From a bacterium (GTDB lineage Bacteria > SAR324 > XYD2-FULL-50-16), in contig JAJRZQ010000025.1 of NCBI GenBank assembly GCA_024275165.1, positions 80,414 through 144,413 on the forward strand: a stretch of 64,000 nucleotides of DNA, read 5' to 3'. This document shows positions 16,291 to 28,568 of the stretch, in pieces. The notes under the pieces were generated by a model that saw only the letters and a program-made list of their open reading frames with translations, was not told the DNA's origin and searched no databases. Every line of letters starts with the position of its first letter. The stretch's first letter is position 1. The position numbers were made by a program, and so were the translations under genes.

Positions 16291-17402
16291 GGGCGCTGTT
16301 CCATAAATTCTTTGACGAGTTGGGTGAACCTCACTAAAAAGGCGTCTTCGCCAAAGCCCCGCGCGTGGCTGCGAATCCAGATCGGGTCAAATTTTGCTTC
16401 TAGTTGCTCGAAATCTTCTAAGGCCTGGTTGACTTCACGGGCTTCTTGCCGCAAAAAAAAGATTCCGCTCGACTTATCTGGCTGTTGGCGGTTTTCGACT
16501 ACCGTTTCCAACACCCCTCCGGCCTTGTAGGCGATCACGGGCAAGCCTTGGGCCATCGCTTCTAGAGGGATCATGCCAAAATCTTCCTCTCCCGCAAAGA
16601 GCAAGGCCTTAGCCCCCTGAATCCAGCTTTTTACTTTTTCCAGGGATTGATAGCCCACAAAGCGGATGTTGTCCTTTGCCGCGGCCTTTAGTTTTGCTTT
16701 TTCGGAGCCCTCCCCAATCACCACTAAGGGTTTGCCGGTCTGGTTGAAGGCTTGGACTAAGAGGTCCACTTTTTTATAGGGGGTCAAGGCCCCGAAGCTA
16801 AGGTAGTATTCCCCTCCTAGTGGTTTTACTTCTCCCATAAAGAGGTCCAACTCAATGGGGGGATAACAAACCTTGGCCTCTTTGCGCCAAAAGCGGCGTA
16901 TTCGCTCTTGCACATTGACCGAGTTGGCCAAAAAGGCATCGACATTGTCCACCGTGGTTTCATCCCACTTGCGCAAGGCAACAAGCCGATTGGCCGCCAA
17001 GTTGCGCAGCAAAAAGGGAAGGGGCTCTAGGTAGGCCCGCTCAAAGCCGTAGCAATAGCGCATGGGGGTATGGACATAACACAAGTGCGGGGTATTTTGG
17101 TTGAGTTTCCCCCGGGGGATACCCTTGGCGGGGCCGGACTCGGAAGAAAGGATTAAATCGTATTTTTTCTTCAGTTTTAAGCTTTGGACCCCTTTGGGGT
17201 AGAGGGGAAAGACTTTTTGGTGGTGTTTGCGCAAAAAGGGGGTATTGATCACCGAAGCTTGAACCTCATGCCCTTGCAAATGGTTTTTCATCTTGGCTTC
17301 ATCGTAAAAGAGGGTGTAGATGTCTGCCTTGGGGAACAGCTTTAAGAGGCTCTCGATTACTTTTTCCCCCCCCCGCCAGGTGACAAACCAATAATGGATC
17401 AC
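16287..17402 (-). CDS. Glycosyltransferase family 4 (WbaZ-like mannosyltransferase type)
   Basis: A 371-residue GT-B glycosyltransferase. The N-terminal half begins VIHYWFVTWRGGEKVIESLL and the C-terminal half contains VIGEGSEKAKLK, FVGYQSLEKVKSWIQGAKAL and the donor-binding EDFGMIPLEAMAQGLPVIAY. It adds a sugar from a nucleotide donor to a lipid-linked glycan. The open frame extends upstream to 17507 but would overlap dut; GTG at 17402 is preceded by GGAGG at 5 bases, starts exactly at the conserved domain and removes the overlap, so I chose it. TTG at 17414 is a second option. Confidence 0.8.
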   Translation of the reverse strand: MIHYWFVTWRGGEKVIESLLKLFPKADIYTLFYDEAKMKNHLQGHEVQASVINTPFLRKHHQKVFPLYPKGVQSLKLKKKYDLILSSESGPAKGIPRGKLNQNTPHLCYVHTPMRYCYGFERAYLEPLPFLLRNLAANRLVALRKWDETTVDNVDAFLANSVNVQERIRRFWRKEAKVCYPPIELDLFMGEVKPLGGEYYLSFGALTPYKKVDLLVQAFNQTGKPLVVIGEGSEKAKLKAAAKDNIRFVGYQSLEKVKSWIQGAKALLFAGEEDFGMIPLEAMAQGLPVIAYKAGGVLETVVENRQQPDKSSGIFFLRQEAREVNQALEDFEQLEAKFDPIWIRSHARGFGEDAFLVRFTQLVKEFMEQRP

Positions 17403-17433
17403 CGCCACCTCCAACTCGGCTAGGTTGAGCGCA

Positions 17434-17874
17434 TTACCGTCCGCTGCTGCCAAAACCGCCCTCGCCTCGTTGCGTGTTTTTGATTTCTTCAACCTCTTGC
17501 ACCTCAAAGGGTTCTAGTTTGCGCAAAATCAATTGCCCAACGCGGCTTCCGATCAAGGCCCGGGCCTCTTCCAATCCGTTCCCTCGGCCCAAGTAGCGCA
17601 TGGGCATGAACAAGCGGCCCCGATAATCCGGGTCGATGATGCCCAAACCGTTGCTCATCATAAAATCATGTTTATAGATGGAAGAGCGAGGGAGCAACTC
17701 GGTATAGTAGCCCGCGGGGGGCTCGATGGAGATGCCGCAATCGAAAAAAAAGATGCCGGCTCTTTTTTCCACGACCTCCATCAAGGTTAAATCCAACCCG
17801 GCGTCGCTGGCATGGGCCTTTTGGGGGGTGTCCATCCCCGAATAATGGAGTTTGACCTTTAAAACCAAGCTCAT
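17434..17874 (-). CDS. dut: Deoxyuridine 5'-triphosphate nucleotidohydrolase (dUTPase)
   Basis: A 146-residue trimeric-type dUTPase. All five family motifs can be seen: ASDAGLDL near 22-29, LPRSSIYK near 61-68, NGLGIIDPDYRG near 75-86, GSRVGQLIL near 109-117 and the C-terminal RGEGGFGSSGR. It converts dUTP to dUMP, limiting uracil in DNA and feeding thymidylate synthesis. Motif 3 has D-P-D-Y, and the nucleotide-gripping P-loop-like end is intact. Its start overlaps the tyrS stop (ATGA). Confidence 0.87.
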   Translation of the reverse strand: MSLVLKVKLHYSGMDTPQKAHASDAGLDLTLMEVVEKRAGIFFFDCGISIEPPAGYYTELLPRSSIYKHDFMMSNGLGIIDPDYRGRLFMPMRYLGRGNGLEEARALIGSRVGQLILRKLEPFEVQEVEEIKNTQRGEGGFGSSGR

Positions 17875-19127
17875 ACAACCTCAACAAGGCGGTAGTTTTT
17901 CTTACCTGTTCGTAAAACCAAGTATGTTTCGCTGGCAAGGTTCTCTAAGGTTAAGCGATATTCCAAAGAGCCTTGGGGTTGGTTGTTCACATAAGTCCCT
18001 CCCTGCTCGATCAACTTTCTCGCCTGCCCCTTCGAGGCGCAGGCTCCGGTTTCCACTAGAGCGTCGATCAGGCTCCAACCCTGTTCCAGGGTCGCTTTTT
18101 TAATCCGGCTACCGGGGATATGGGCAAAGATCTCGCTCAAGGTCGGGTCGTCTAGGTTTTCAATTGCCGCCCCAAACAGCACCTTGCTCGCTTGAATCGC
18201 CTTGGCGAGCTGCTCGGGCCCATGCACCCGGCCGGTGACTTCTGCGGCGAGGCGTTGTTGCGCCTTTCTCAAATGGGGTTCTTTTAGGGTTGCTTGGGCC
18301 AAGTCTTCAATCTCTGCCAAGGGCACCTCGGTAAAAACCTTCAAAAAGCGGATTACATCCTCATCGGCTTGCCGCAGAAAAAACTGATAAAAAGCGTAGG
18401 GGCTGGTTTTTTCCGCCGAGAGCCAGATGGTACCCTTTTCCGACTTGCCGAATTTGCTCCCGTCGGACTTGGTGATCAAGGGCATGGTCAGGCCATAAAG
18501 AGGGTCTGCTCCTCCCATGCGGCGAGAGAGGTCAATGCCGCTGACGATATTGCCCCACTGGTCGGAGCCGCCAACTTGCAGCGTCACCCCCCTGCTTTGA
18601 TTGAGTTCATAAAAGTCATAGGCCTGCAACAGCATATAACTGAATTCGGTGTAGCTGATTCCGTTGCCCTCTAAACGGCTTTTTATCGAATCGCGAGTCA
18701 CCATTTGGTTGACGGAGAAATGCTTGCCCACATCACGGAGAAACTCAATATAGCTGAATTTACCCAGCCAATCGGCATTGTTGACCACCTCGGTGGAGCC
18801 CTTTAAAAACAGGTTGATTTGGCTTACAATACCTTGAATGTTGGCGGCAATCTGCTCTGGCGAAAGCAGGTTTCGCTCAGCGCTCTTCCCCCCCGGGTCG
18901 CCGATCATTCCCGTGGCCCCGCCCGCCAAGCCAAGGGGCTCATGCCCCGCTTTTTGCAGGATCCCCATTAAGTTAAACAGGGCGAGCTGCCCCACATGCA
19001 GGCTGTCTGCCGTGGGATCAAAACCCACATAAAATTTCAATCCCCCTTGATTAAGCTTTTCTTCCAGCTCTGCATGGGTCATGTTTTCAATCAAGCCTCG
19101 GGCTTGCAGTTCTTCGCTCAGTTTCAT
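17871..19127 (-). CDS. tyrS: Tyrosine--tRNA ligase
   Basis: A 418-residue class I aminoacyl-tRNA synthetase. The HIGH-type motif is HVGQ (about residues 45-48), within FDPTADSLHVGQLALFNLMG. The second signature is the KFGKS form of KMSKS near 230, and GGSDQWGNI gives the tyrosine pocket. A C-terminal S4 RNA-binding domain (about 350-415; SKGQARKLIEQGGTYVNN) completes it. The KFGKS signature and S4 domain indicate the TyrRS-1 type. It is cotranscribed with aroK (14 bases upstream) and overlaps dut. Confidence 0.95.
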   Translation of the reverse strand: MKLSEELQARGLIENMTHAELEEKLNQGGLKFYVGFDPTADSLHVGQLALFNLMGILQKAGHEPLGLAGGATGMIGDPGGKSAERNLLSPEQIAANIQGIVSQINLFLKGSTEVVNNADWLGKFSYIEFLRDVGKHFSVNQMVTRDSIKSRLEGNGISYTEFSYMLLQAYDFYELNQSRGVTLQVGGSDQWGNIVSGIDLSRRMGGADPLYGLTMPLITKSDGSKFGKSEKGTIWLSAEKTSPYAFYQFFLRQADEDVIRFLKVFTEVPLAEIEDLAQATLKEPHLRKAQQRLAAEVTGRVHGPEQLAKAIQASKVLFGAAIENLDDPTLSEIFAHIPGSRIKKATLEQGWSLIDALVETGACASKGQARKLIEQGGTYVNNQPQGSLEYRLTLENLASETYLVLRTGKKNYRLVEVV

Positions 19128-19141
19128 GGATCGTTTTCCGG

Positions 19142-19636
19142 TTATAGGGCGCGAATGATTTCGGTGACGATTTTCTGTTTGCTCAAGCCCTTGGTTTGGA
19201 CTTGAATATCCGCCTGTTCATAGATGGGGCGGCGTTTTTGATAAAGTTCGATCAGGGTTTGCGTGGGATCGTCTGTTTGCAACAGAGGGCGGGTGTTTTT
19301 TCTCGCTACCCTTTCTTTAATATCTTCAAAGTCCGCGTCTAAAAAAACGCTGGGGCCCAAGGCCTTGACCTTTTCCCAGTTCCCCTCGGTAGCGACCATC
19401 CCGCCGCCTGTAGAAATCACCAGGTTTTGGTAATGACTAAAAGCAAAAAGGGTTTCGGTTTCTTTTTTTCGAAACCAGGGCTCACCCTTTTCCGCAAAAA
19501 TCTGCGAGATGCTCAAGCCCACATCGGCCTCAATCAACTTATCGGTATCCACAAAGCGATAACCGAGCCGCTCGGCAAGCTTTCTCCCAATGGCGCTTTT
19601 TCCCGCTCCCATAAAACCCACTAAAAAAATGCGCAT
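19142..19636 (-). CDS. aroK: Shikimate kinase
   Basis: A 164-residue P-loop kinase that phosphorylates shikimate at the 3-position in aromatic amino-acid synthesis. Walker A is GFMGAGKSAIG (about 7-17), followed by FVDTDKLIEADVGLSISQIF with the shikimate-binding Asp, the catalytic-site Arg in EPWFRKKETETL, the substrate-binding STGGGMV (about 76-82) and the lid region RKNTRPLLQTDD. Length is standard. ATG overlaps the upstream isomerase stop (TAATG). Confidence 0.93.
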   Translation of the reverse strand: MRIFLVGFMGAGKSAIGRKLAERLGYRFVDTDKLIEADVGLSISQIFAEKGEPWFRKKETETLFAFSHYQNLVISTGGGMVATEGNWEKVKALGPSVFLDADFEDIKERVARKNTRPLLQTDDPTQTLIELYQKRRPIYEQADIQVQTKGLSKQKIVTEIIRAL

Positions 19637-20601
19637 TAAAAGCCCTCTTCACTCTGGAGCATCTCTTGGTCGATCTGAATGGTTGCCCTTTCTTTAAGCT
19701 TCGCCATCCAAATGGCGTAGGCCTTGGGTTGTTTTTGGCGGATTAAGGTCTGCTTGATCAAGGAGCTGGCTTCCTCTTGCCGCAGGCGTTTTCTGGCTCG
19801 ATATTTGACATAAAAGAAAATATGGTAGCCATCTTGCGAATGCACCACCTCGCTCACTTTATTTTGATAATTGAGGGCAAAAATGGCGTTTTCCATCTCT
19901 AAGGGGAGCTCACCCCGCTCCACGAAACCCATGTCTCCGCCCGCGTCCCGGTCGGGGCTGATGGAATATTGCGCAATCGCCTTGTCGATTTTCCCCTTGC
20001 GAATCAGTTGCTGGCGCAAGCTGTTTGCCTCGGCAAGAGTGGAAAGGGTGATGTTTTTTACCTTAATGGCTTTGGGCTGGATCAATTTTTTTCGATTCGC
20101 CCGGTAGTAGGCATTGATTTCTCGCTTGGTAATGGGGATGCGGCTCACCACCTCTTGATGGAGCAATTTTCTGGTTAAAATGATGAGGCGCAAGCGTTCC
20201 ACCCATTCATCCCGGGTGAGGCCCTGTTGTTTTAAAATTCGCTCAAAACCCGCTTGGGGGTAAGGGGACAAGGCGGCTTCGACCTCGGATTGCAGTTCTT
20301 TATCCATCACCTGCACCCCGCGGCGAGCCGCTTCTTGCTGAATCAGCTCTGCTTCGATCATGCGCTGGATGACTAAGCTTTTGACGGCCGGTAGATGTTC
20401 CTTATCTTGCTGCAACAGCTTGGAATAATTGTTTACAAATTCCTGTACCTTGGTCTGAAAGCGTTTGAGGGGGATTTTTTTATTGTTGACCACCGCAATG
20501 GTTTCGTCTTCAATCCCAATCCCGCGTTCCAACTGGGCTGAGTCACAGGCCGTCAGCAAGAACAAGGAAAGGCAGAACAAGAAAATTCGCTTTAATCTCA
20601 T
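19636..20601 (-). CDS. Parvulin-type peptidyl-prolyl isomerase lipoprotein (SurA/PrsA-like)
   Basis: A 321-residue protein with a lipoprotein signal (LFLLTAC, Cys19). A SurA-like N-terminal chaperone region (about 30-170, ending in YYRANRKKLIQPKAIKVKNI) is followed by one parvulin domain (about 180-270; AIAQYSISPDRDAGGDMGFV, ELPLEMENAIFAL, SQDGYHIFFYVK). It probably assists folding of outer-membrane or secreted proteins. It sits between mfd (start overlaps mfd stop, ATGA) and aroK. The lipid anchor and single isomerase domain are closer to PrsA than to the two-domain SurA. Confidence 0.85.
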   Translation of the reverse strand: MRLKRIFLFCLSLFLLTACDSAQLERGIGIEDETIAVVNNKKIPLKRFQTKVQEFVNNYSKLLQQDKEHLPAVKSLVIQRMIEAELIQQEAARRGVQVMDKELQSEVEAALSPYPQAGFERILKQQGLTRDEWVERLRLIILTRKLLHQEVVSRIPITKREINAYYRANRKKLIQPKAIKVKNITLSTLAEANSLRQQLIRKGKIDKAIAQYSISPDRDAGGDMGFVERGELPLEMENAIFALNYQNKVSEVVHSQDGYHIFFYVKYRARKRLRQEEASSLIKQTLIRQKQPKAYAIWMAKLKERATIQIDQEMLQSEEGF

Positions 20602-23600
20602 GGATTCGCTGGGGCTATAACCTGACTGAAAAAATCGAGCAGCCTTTGAGCGATGGCCTTGGGGGCCGGCTCTTTAAGTTGAAACTTCAGTCCGCCTTGG
20701 GGCAACAGCCTCGCCCCCCTTTGCCCCTGGAGCCAAGGCATGAGCAGGGCCGGATCGGGGTTGAAGGCTTCACTAAAATAAAGGGTCAATTCTGTTTTTT
20801 GCTGCGCCAATTGGATCAATCCCATTTCCTTGGCTAAAAGGCGAATCTGCATCACATAAAATAGATTTAAGGCCTCCAGGGGTAAGGGGCCGTAACGGTC
20901 TTCCAAGTTGCTCCGTACTTCCCACAGGCCAGCTTGATTTTTCGCCGCAGCGATTGCCTTGTAAGCCTCTAACCTTTGATTCATACTTGGAATGAAGGGT
21001 TCTGGCAAGCTGCCTTGCTGCTCTAAATGCAGCTTGAACTCCGCCTGGGGCGCGGTTTCAAGCGGCTCGTCCCCGGTTAGTTTACCCACCGCCTCTTCAA
21101 TCATCTGGGTGTAAAGCTCAAAACCCAATTGATTGATATGCCCCGATTGCTTTGAGCCCAAAAGATCCCCGGCCCCCCGCAATTCTAAATCGTAACTGGC
21201 AAGCTTAAACCCCGCGCCCAAATGATTGAGTTCGCTTAAGATATTTAGGCGTTTCTTGGCCACCTCGCTTAAAAGCTTTTCCTTAGGGGTTAAGAGATAG
21301 CAGTAAGCCTGCTCCTTGGCGCGGCCCACTCGGCCCCGCAACTGATAAAGCTGGGAGAGGCCGAGTTGATCGGCATTGTTGATTAAGATGGTATTGGCAT
21401 TGGGGATATCCAACCCCGACTCGACAATGGTGGTGGCCAGCAAAAGATCGGTTTTTTTATGGATGAAATCGAACATGATTTTTTCCAATTCATGTTCGTG
21501 CATCTGCCCATGCCCAATCGCGATACGCACCTTAGGGAGAATTGATTTTAAGAAATTCCCCACCTCGTGAATGGATTCCACCCGATTGTGGATAAAGAAA
21601 ATCTGCCCCCCTCGGCGGAGTTCTCGACTCACCGCCTCTTTGATGACAAACTCGTTAAGCTTCATCAAACGGGTACGCACGGCGCGGCGGTCTAAAGGGG
21701 CGGTGTTGATGATGGAGATATCGCGAATCCCCATCAAGGCCATGTGCAGGGTACGGGGGATGGGAGTGGCAGAGAGGGTGAGGCAGTCAATCGAGGTCCG
21801 CATCTGCTTGATTCGCTCTTTGTGTTTCACTCCAAAGCGTTGTTCCTCGTCCACCACCAACAGGCCTAGGTTTTTAAACTCCACATCCTTGGATAAAAGC
21901 CGATGGGTGCCCACGAGAATATCGACCTTGCCTTGTTTCAGGTCTTGGAGGGTTTCATTGATTTGTTTCGGAGAGACAAAGCGGCTGATCAAGGCGACCT
22001 TTACCGCTTGATCCCGCATGCGCTCTTTAAAGGTATCAAAATGCTGCTGCGCCAAGATGGTCGTCGGCGCCAAAATCCCGACCTGCATCCCCCCCACAAC
22101 GGCTTTAAAGGCGGCGCGCAAGGCGATTTCAGTCTTGCCGAAGCCCACATCCCCACAAACGAGGCGATCCATGGGTTGCTCGCTTTCCATGTCTGTCTTG
22201 ACCTCTTCAATGACCTTGGTTTGGTCTGGAGTTTCGGCAAAGGGAAAGGCCAAGGCGAACTCCTGACCCAGTTCCCCATCGGGGGCAAAGGCGTGACCCC
22301 TTCGCGCCGCTCGTTTTGCGTAGAGTACCACCAACTCCTGAGCGAGTTCATCCACCTCGGCTTGAATCTTGGCCTTGGTTTTGACCCAGGCCCGATCCCC
22401 CAACTTCGCCAAACGGGGGCGCTGCCCCTCAGCCCCCTTATATTTTTGCACCAAGTGAAATTTTTCCACGGGAACATAAACCTTGTCGCTCCCTTGGTAG
22501 TTCAACACTAAAAAATCGGCTTCTCCGCCGTTACCGGTGGATATTTTTTTCAAGCCCTCATACGCCCCGACCCCATACTCCACATGGACAACAAAATCCC
22601 CCTCTTTTAAATCGCCTAGGCTGGACATGAAATATTTCAGGCTCGATTCCTTGACTCTGCGCTTTTTTTCCTTGGGGCCGAAGATATCTTCTTCGGTCAC
22701 CACCGCGAGCGAGCACTGCCCCTCTGCCCCCACAAAACGGTAGCCCTGATTAAGCCCCTGGGTATCTAAGATCAGCCCCGGGCTGCTGGGGCTGGAGGGC
22801 AAGAGCATCCAGGCTAAGCGTTCCTCAGGGCTCACTGAAGATTGAAGGGTGGGGCTGATCTGATAGGATTCTAAGAATTGGCGTAGATGATCGGCCCTGG
22901 ATTCACTCCCCGCGGCGATCCATACCTTGGCCCCCTCTTTTTGCCATTGGATCAACCGCTCCAATACTCGTTGGGCCGAGCTTTTCATCGCCTGATCGGG
23001 TTGCAGGGCGTAGGCCGCGATCTCGCCGGTTCCGCTTGCCTGTAAGTCCAAGCCGGAGGGGCCCTCTTCATGGAGGGGAGTCAAGTCAATCCTCTGCAAG
23101 CCAAAGAGCTGGGAAAACATTTCCGTATCCGAACGATAAAGCCGTTGCGGCTCCAAAGAAGGCTCCCCCTGCTCCAAGGCGTATTGGTATTCTTGCAACA
23201 CCTGCTCAAAGGCTTGTTTAGCTTGGTTTTGGGTTGTTTCTTGGTCTAAAAACAGCAGCAGAGGCGGAGTTAAAAAATATTCTTCCAAGCCGCGAGTGGT
23301 TTCATAAAAAAGAGGTAAAAAGGCTTCGATCCCTGAAAAGAGTTGCCCGGCCTCTAAGGCTTCACGAATCTGAAAAAAACGGTTTTTTTCCGCTCGTTCA
23401 CGGGTTTCATTGAGCCCCTGCGACCCCCGCCGAGCATAGGGATCCGCTAAAATCACCTCGCTGGCGGGAAAGAGTTTCACCCGCTCTAGACTCGCCCCGC
23501 TGCCTTGGGTTTCAACGGAAAAATGCCGCAGGCTTTCGATTTCGATATCAAAAAAGTCCAAGCGCACCGGTTCATCCAAATCCAAGGGGAAAAGGTCGAA

Positions 23601-24131
23601 AATTCCTCCCCGGCGGCTGAACTCACCTTTTTCTTCCACCATCTCCACTCGGTTGTAGCCCAATTGGATCAAGCGGTGGGCGAGGTCTTCGGGGTCGATT
23701 TCCTCCCCCACTTGCAAGTCAAAGGCAAATTCCTGTAAGGGCTCTGGGGGCAAAAGCCGTTGCAATAAGGCCTGCGCCGTGGTCACCAGAATTTTCACCT
23801 CTCCTTGTCGCAAGGCCATCAGGGTTTTGAGCCTTAAAGCGGTGACCCCCTTGGAAGGGGATTGATTGTCATAGGGCAGGCAGTCTTGATGAGGGAAAAA
23901 ACCGATCCGGCAGGGAGGAAAATAAAAACGCAGGTCTTCATAAGCTTCCAACCCCTCTTCATAGGTGGGGGCGATGAGCAACAAGTCTTTCGGGGTTTCT
24001 TTGGCTAAGAGGGCCGCAAAAAGCAACCCCGCCCCGCCGGGGGCGGAAAAAATTCTAGCCCCCCCCCTAGAGCTGTTTATGGCTTGACTGGAAAGGGATT
24101 GCAGGTGCTGAGTTAAAGAAAGCTTGCTCAT
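20598..24131 (-). CDS. mfd: Transcription-repair coupling factor
   Basis: A 1177-residue Mfd, the expected length. Order: UvrB-like region (1-480; GFFPHQDCLPYDNQSPSKG near 77-95, EFSRRGGIFDLFPL near 170-183), RNA-polymerase-interacting CarD-like domain (about 505-575; GDFVVHVEYGVGAYEGL), SF2 translocase with Walker A GDVGFGKTE (660-668), DEEQ (761-764) and SATPIPRTLHMALMG (788-802), and a C-terminal TRCF domain (about 1000-1150). Mfd displaces RNA polymerase stalled at lesions and recruits UvrA. It is the first gene of the minus-strand operon running to the SPOR protein. Confidence 0.97.
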   Translation of the reverse strand: MSKLSLTQHLQSLSSQAINSSRGGARIFSAPGGAGLLFAALLAKETPKDLLLIAPTYEEGLEAYEDLRFYFPPCRIGFFPHQDCLPYDNQSPSKGVTALRLKTLMALRQGEVKILVTTAQALLQRLLPPEPLQEFAFDLQVGEEIDPEDLAHRLIQLGYNRVEMVEEKGEFSRRGGIFDLFPLDLDEPVRLDFFDIEIESLRHFSVETQGSGASLERVKLFPASEVILADPYARRGSQGLNETRERAEKNRFFQIREALEAGQLFSGIEAFLPLFYETTRGLEEYFLTPPLLLFLDQETTQNQAKQAFEQVLQEYQYALEQGEPSLEPQRLYRSDTEMFSQLFGLQRIDLTPLHEEGPSGLDLQASGTGEIAAYALQPDQAMKSSAQRVLERLIQWQKEGAKVWIAAGSESRADHLRQFLESYQISPTLQSSVSPEERLAWMLLPSSPSSPGLILDTQGLNQGYRFVGAEGQCSLAVVTEEDIFGPKEKKRRVKESSLKYFMSSLGDLKEGDFVVHVEYGVGAYEGLKKISTGNGGEADFLVLNYQGSDKVYVPVEKFHLVQKYKGAEGQRPRLAKLGDRAWVKTKAKIQAEVDELAQELVVLYAKRAARRGHAFAPDGELGQEFALAFPFAETPDQTKVIEEVKTDMESEQPMDRLVCGDVGFGKTEIALRAAFKAVVGGMQVGILAPTTILAQQHFDTFKERMRDQAVKVALISRFVSPKQINETLQDLKQGKVDILVGTHRLLSKDVEFKNLGLLVVDEEQRFGVKHKERIKQMRTSIDCLTLSATPIPRTLHMALMGIRDISIINTAPLDRRAVRTRLMKLNEFVIKEAVSRELRRGGQIFFIHNRVESIHEVGNFLKSILPKVRIAIGHGQMHEHELEKIMFDFIHKKTDLLLATTIVESGLDIPNANTILINNADQLGLSQLYQLRGRVGRAKEQAYCYLLTPKEKLLSEVAKKRLNILSELNHLGAGFKLASYDLELRGAGDLLGSKQSGHINQLGFELYTQMIEEAVGKLTGDEPLETAPQAEFKLHLEQQGSLPEPFIPSMNQRLEAYKAIAAAKNQAGLWEVRSNLEDRYGPLPLEALNLFYVMQIRLLAKEMGLIQLAQQKTELTLYFSEAFNPDPALLMPWLQGQRGARLLPQGGLKFQLKEPAPKAIAQRLLDFFSQVIAPANP

Positions 24132-27055
<2,924 letters not shown>

Positions 27056-27059
<4 letters not shown>

Positions 27060-27328
27060 CCGGCAGGTAAAATAGAACCAAAATGCTTCGCGATCACGAT
27101 AGCAAAGCAAAAAACGCAGACTTGCACCCAGACCACGGTCAGAAATAACCCGGCCTCTCCACTGCGGAAACTAAAAAAAACGCCTCGCATGGAAAACTCA
27201 TCGGACTTCGTTGCCATTCCAGGTTGCACCTCGGTGCTGCGGGTTTTGCCCAAAAACTGGAGCAAGATGGTTCCCGCGACAGCTCCGGTGAGCCAAAACA
27301 TCCAACTATCTACAATCGACTCAATCAT
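27056..27328 (-). CDS. Small membrane protein, unrecognised
   Basis: A 90-residue protein with two hydrophobic helices (about 8-25 and 60-82) around a polar loop. No family recognised. It follows the 122-residue membrane protein by 8 bases and is probably cotranscribed with it. It overlaps the 3' end of dacB by 4 bases convergently. Confidence 0.5.
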
Positions 27329-27336
27329 TTTTCCCT

Positions 27337-27705
27337 TTATTGAGGCGGTGATTTAAAATGCACGCTCAAGGCGATAAAAAAGAGCAGGGTCGCGCCGAGG
27401 TGAATCTCACTGATCGGGCTGATTCGCTTTGAGCCATAGAGGTACAAGACAAAACCGCTCAACAGCAGCGTCAGCCCTAAAACAACCTGCAAACTTCCCG
27501 TTAGGTTGCGGCGGTGGCCGGTTTTTAATAAAGCCTGATGCTGACTGAGATGATCATAACAAAAAAGCAGAAAAATCACGCTGTAAAAAAAACCTAAGAT
27601 CAGGTGCCCCCAAGTAAGTAGGTCGTTCCCTTCCAAAACCCAGGGGGTGAGGGCAAAGCCGCTCAGGGTCAAAAGCAGGGTTAAGGCTTGTAAAAGTCGT
27701 TTCAT
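27337..27705 (-). CDS. Four-helix membrane protein, possible b-type haem binder
   Basis: A 122-residue protein with four hydrophobic helices (about 5-22, 30-50, 70-92, 100-118). Histidines occur in the second helix (WGHLILGFF), after it (CYDHLSQHQ) and in the fourth helix (EIHLGATLLFFIALSVHF). A four-helix bundle with buried histidines is typical of small cytochrome b561/DUF4405-like proteins, so haem binding is plausible but unproven. Its neighbours are another small membrane protein and a coiled-coil protein. Confidence 0.5.
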   Translation of the reverse strand: MKRLLQALTLLLTLSGFALTPWVLEGNDLLTWGHLILGFFYSVIFLLFCYDHLSQHQALLKTGHRRNLTGSLQVVLGLTLLLSGFVLYLYGSKRISPISEIHLGATLLFFIALSVHFKSPPQ

Positions 27706-27723
27706 AAAACCGCTGGCATCCCC

Positions 27724-28125
27724 TCAGCTTTTTTGCTTGCGCAATAACATTTCCACCCCTTCTAAGAGCATTTTATTTTCCTGTTCGCGCAGTTCCAATT
27801 GCCTGCTTCGGCTCTGATTTTCAAGTAAGAGTTCCCGCTTGTTGGACTCTAACTCTTCGATCTGAGTGCTTAGGGTCAGCTCTTTTTGTTGTTGCGCAGC
27901 CGGATCAAGCTTTGTCTTTTCTCGTTGGACCCAAGCGCGAATGGATTCCCGCAAAAGCTGAGACATTCCGTTGAGCTCTTTGCGCACCGTGCTGCGAAGA
28001 TGTTCTTTCATGCGTTCTTGAAAGGAATCTTCAAAAAAAACATCCAATATCCGTTGTTCCATCGGATTGGTCGGGCTCATCCCCGCAGGGGGAAGAGGCG
28101 GATGAAGGTTGCGCTCGTCGCTCAT
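27724..28125 (-). CDS. Coiled-coil protein, unrecognised
   Basis: A 133-residue soluble protein. After a Pro-rich N-terminus (HPPLPPAGMSP) the chain is almost entirely helical and charged, with a likely coiled coil over about 75-130 (KELTLSTQIEELESNKREL and onwards). No family recognised. It appears to be the first gene of a three-gene minus-strand unit with the two small membrane proteins. Confidence 0.5.
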   Translation of the reverse strand: MSDERNLHPPLPPAGMSPTNPMEQRILDVFFEDSFQERMKEHLRSTVRKELNGMSQLLRESIRAWVQREKTKLDPAAQQQKELTLSTQIEELESNKRELLLENQSRSRQLELREQENKMLLEGVEMLLRKQKS

Positions 28126-28355
28126 ATCACATGCCGAATTAGAGGCTATTTAAAAACCCCGCCCTGGACTTTTCAGGTTCGAAGGGTTGGGGAGTGCGTT
28201 CACCACCCCATCATTCATTCATTTTTTATGGTTCACCTTGGGCTTGCGAGCCCTTGGCCTAGCGCAAAAGACTCACCCAGCAGGGCTCTCTTTGCCAATG
28301 CAAAGACCCCGCCAAAACATAGCCTTACCAAGGTGGTTGGACCTTTTTATAGTAT
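28126..28355. other. Intergenic region before dispersed repeat
   Basis: The 580-base gap between the coiled-coil gene and gspC consists of this segment, a 213-bp mobile-like repeat (separate entry) and about 138 bases after it. No convincing gene, tRNA or terminator was seen in 28126-28355 or 28569-28706. Two frames cross the area but neither has family resemblance. Confidence 0.4.
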
Positions 28356-28568
28356 AGGAACCTCTGAAAAACTCCTTGCCTACCGCTTGCTCAAACGGTA
28401 GGTTCGTGCCCTTCGGGCTGATTATGGCCCCTGGGGCGCGTCGAGTTTTTCCGTCTTTTCTGCTGGGAATGAAATCCACAATCCCAACGCGAATCAATAA
28501 GTCGCGCTTTTTGATTTGGCAAGGCATCCCTGCCTTGCTGGGAAACTCCGCGTTTTTCAGGGTTTCCT
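28356..28568 (-). repeat. 213-bp dispersed element with terminal inverted repeats, copy 1
   Basis: This segment is the reverse complement of 37469-37681, with about 17 differences counted by eye over 213 bases (roughly 92 percent identity). The ends are imperfect inverted repeats (AGGAACCTCTGAAAAACTCC against AGGAAACCCTGAAAAACGCG), so it resembles a MITE. It is flanked by TA on both sides (28353-28354 and 28570-28571), which fits a TA target duplication if the element includes one more base each side. Inside are conserved hairpins: GCAAGGCA/TGCCTTGC with a 4-base loop, and CCTACCG/CGGTAGG. Both copies keep an open frame starting MPCQ and containing KKRDLLIRVG. Confidence 0.75.
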
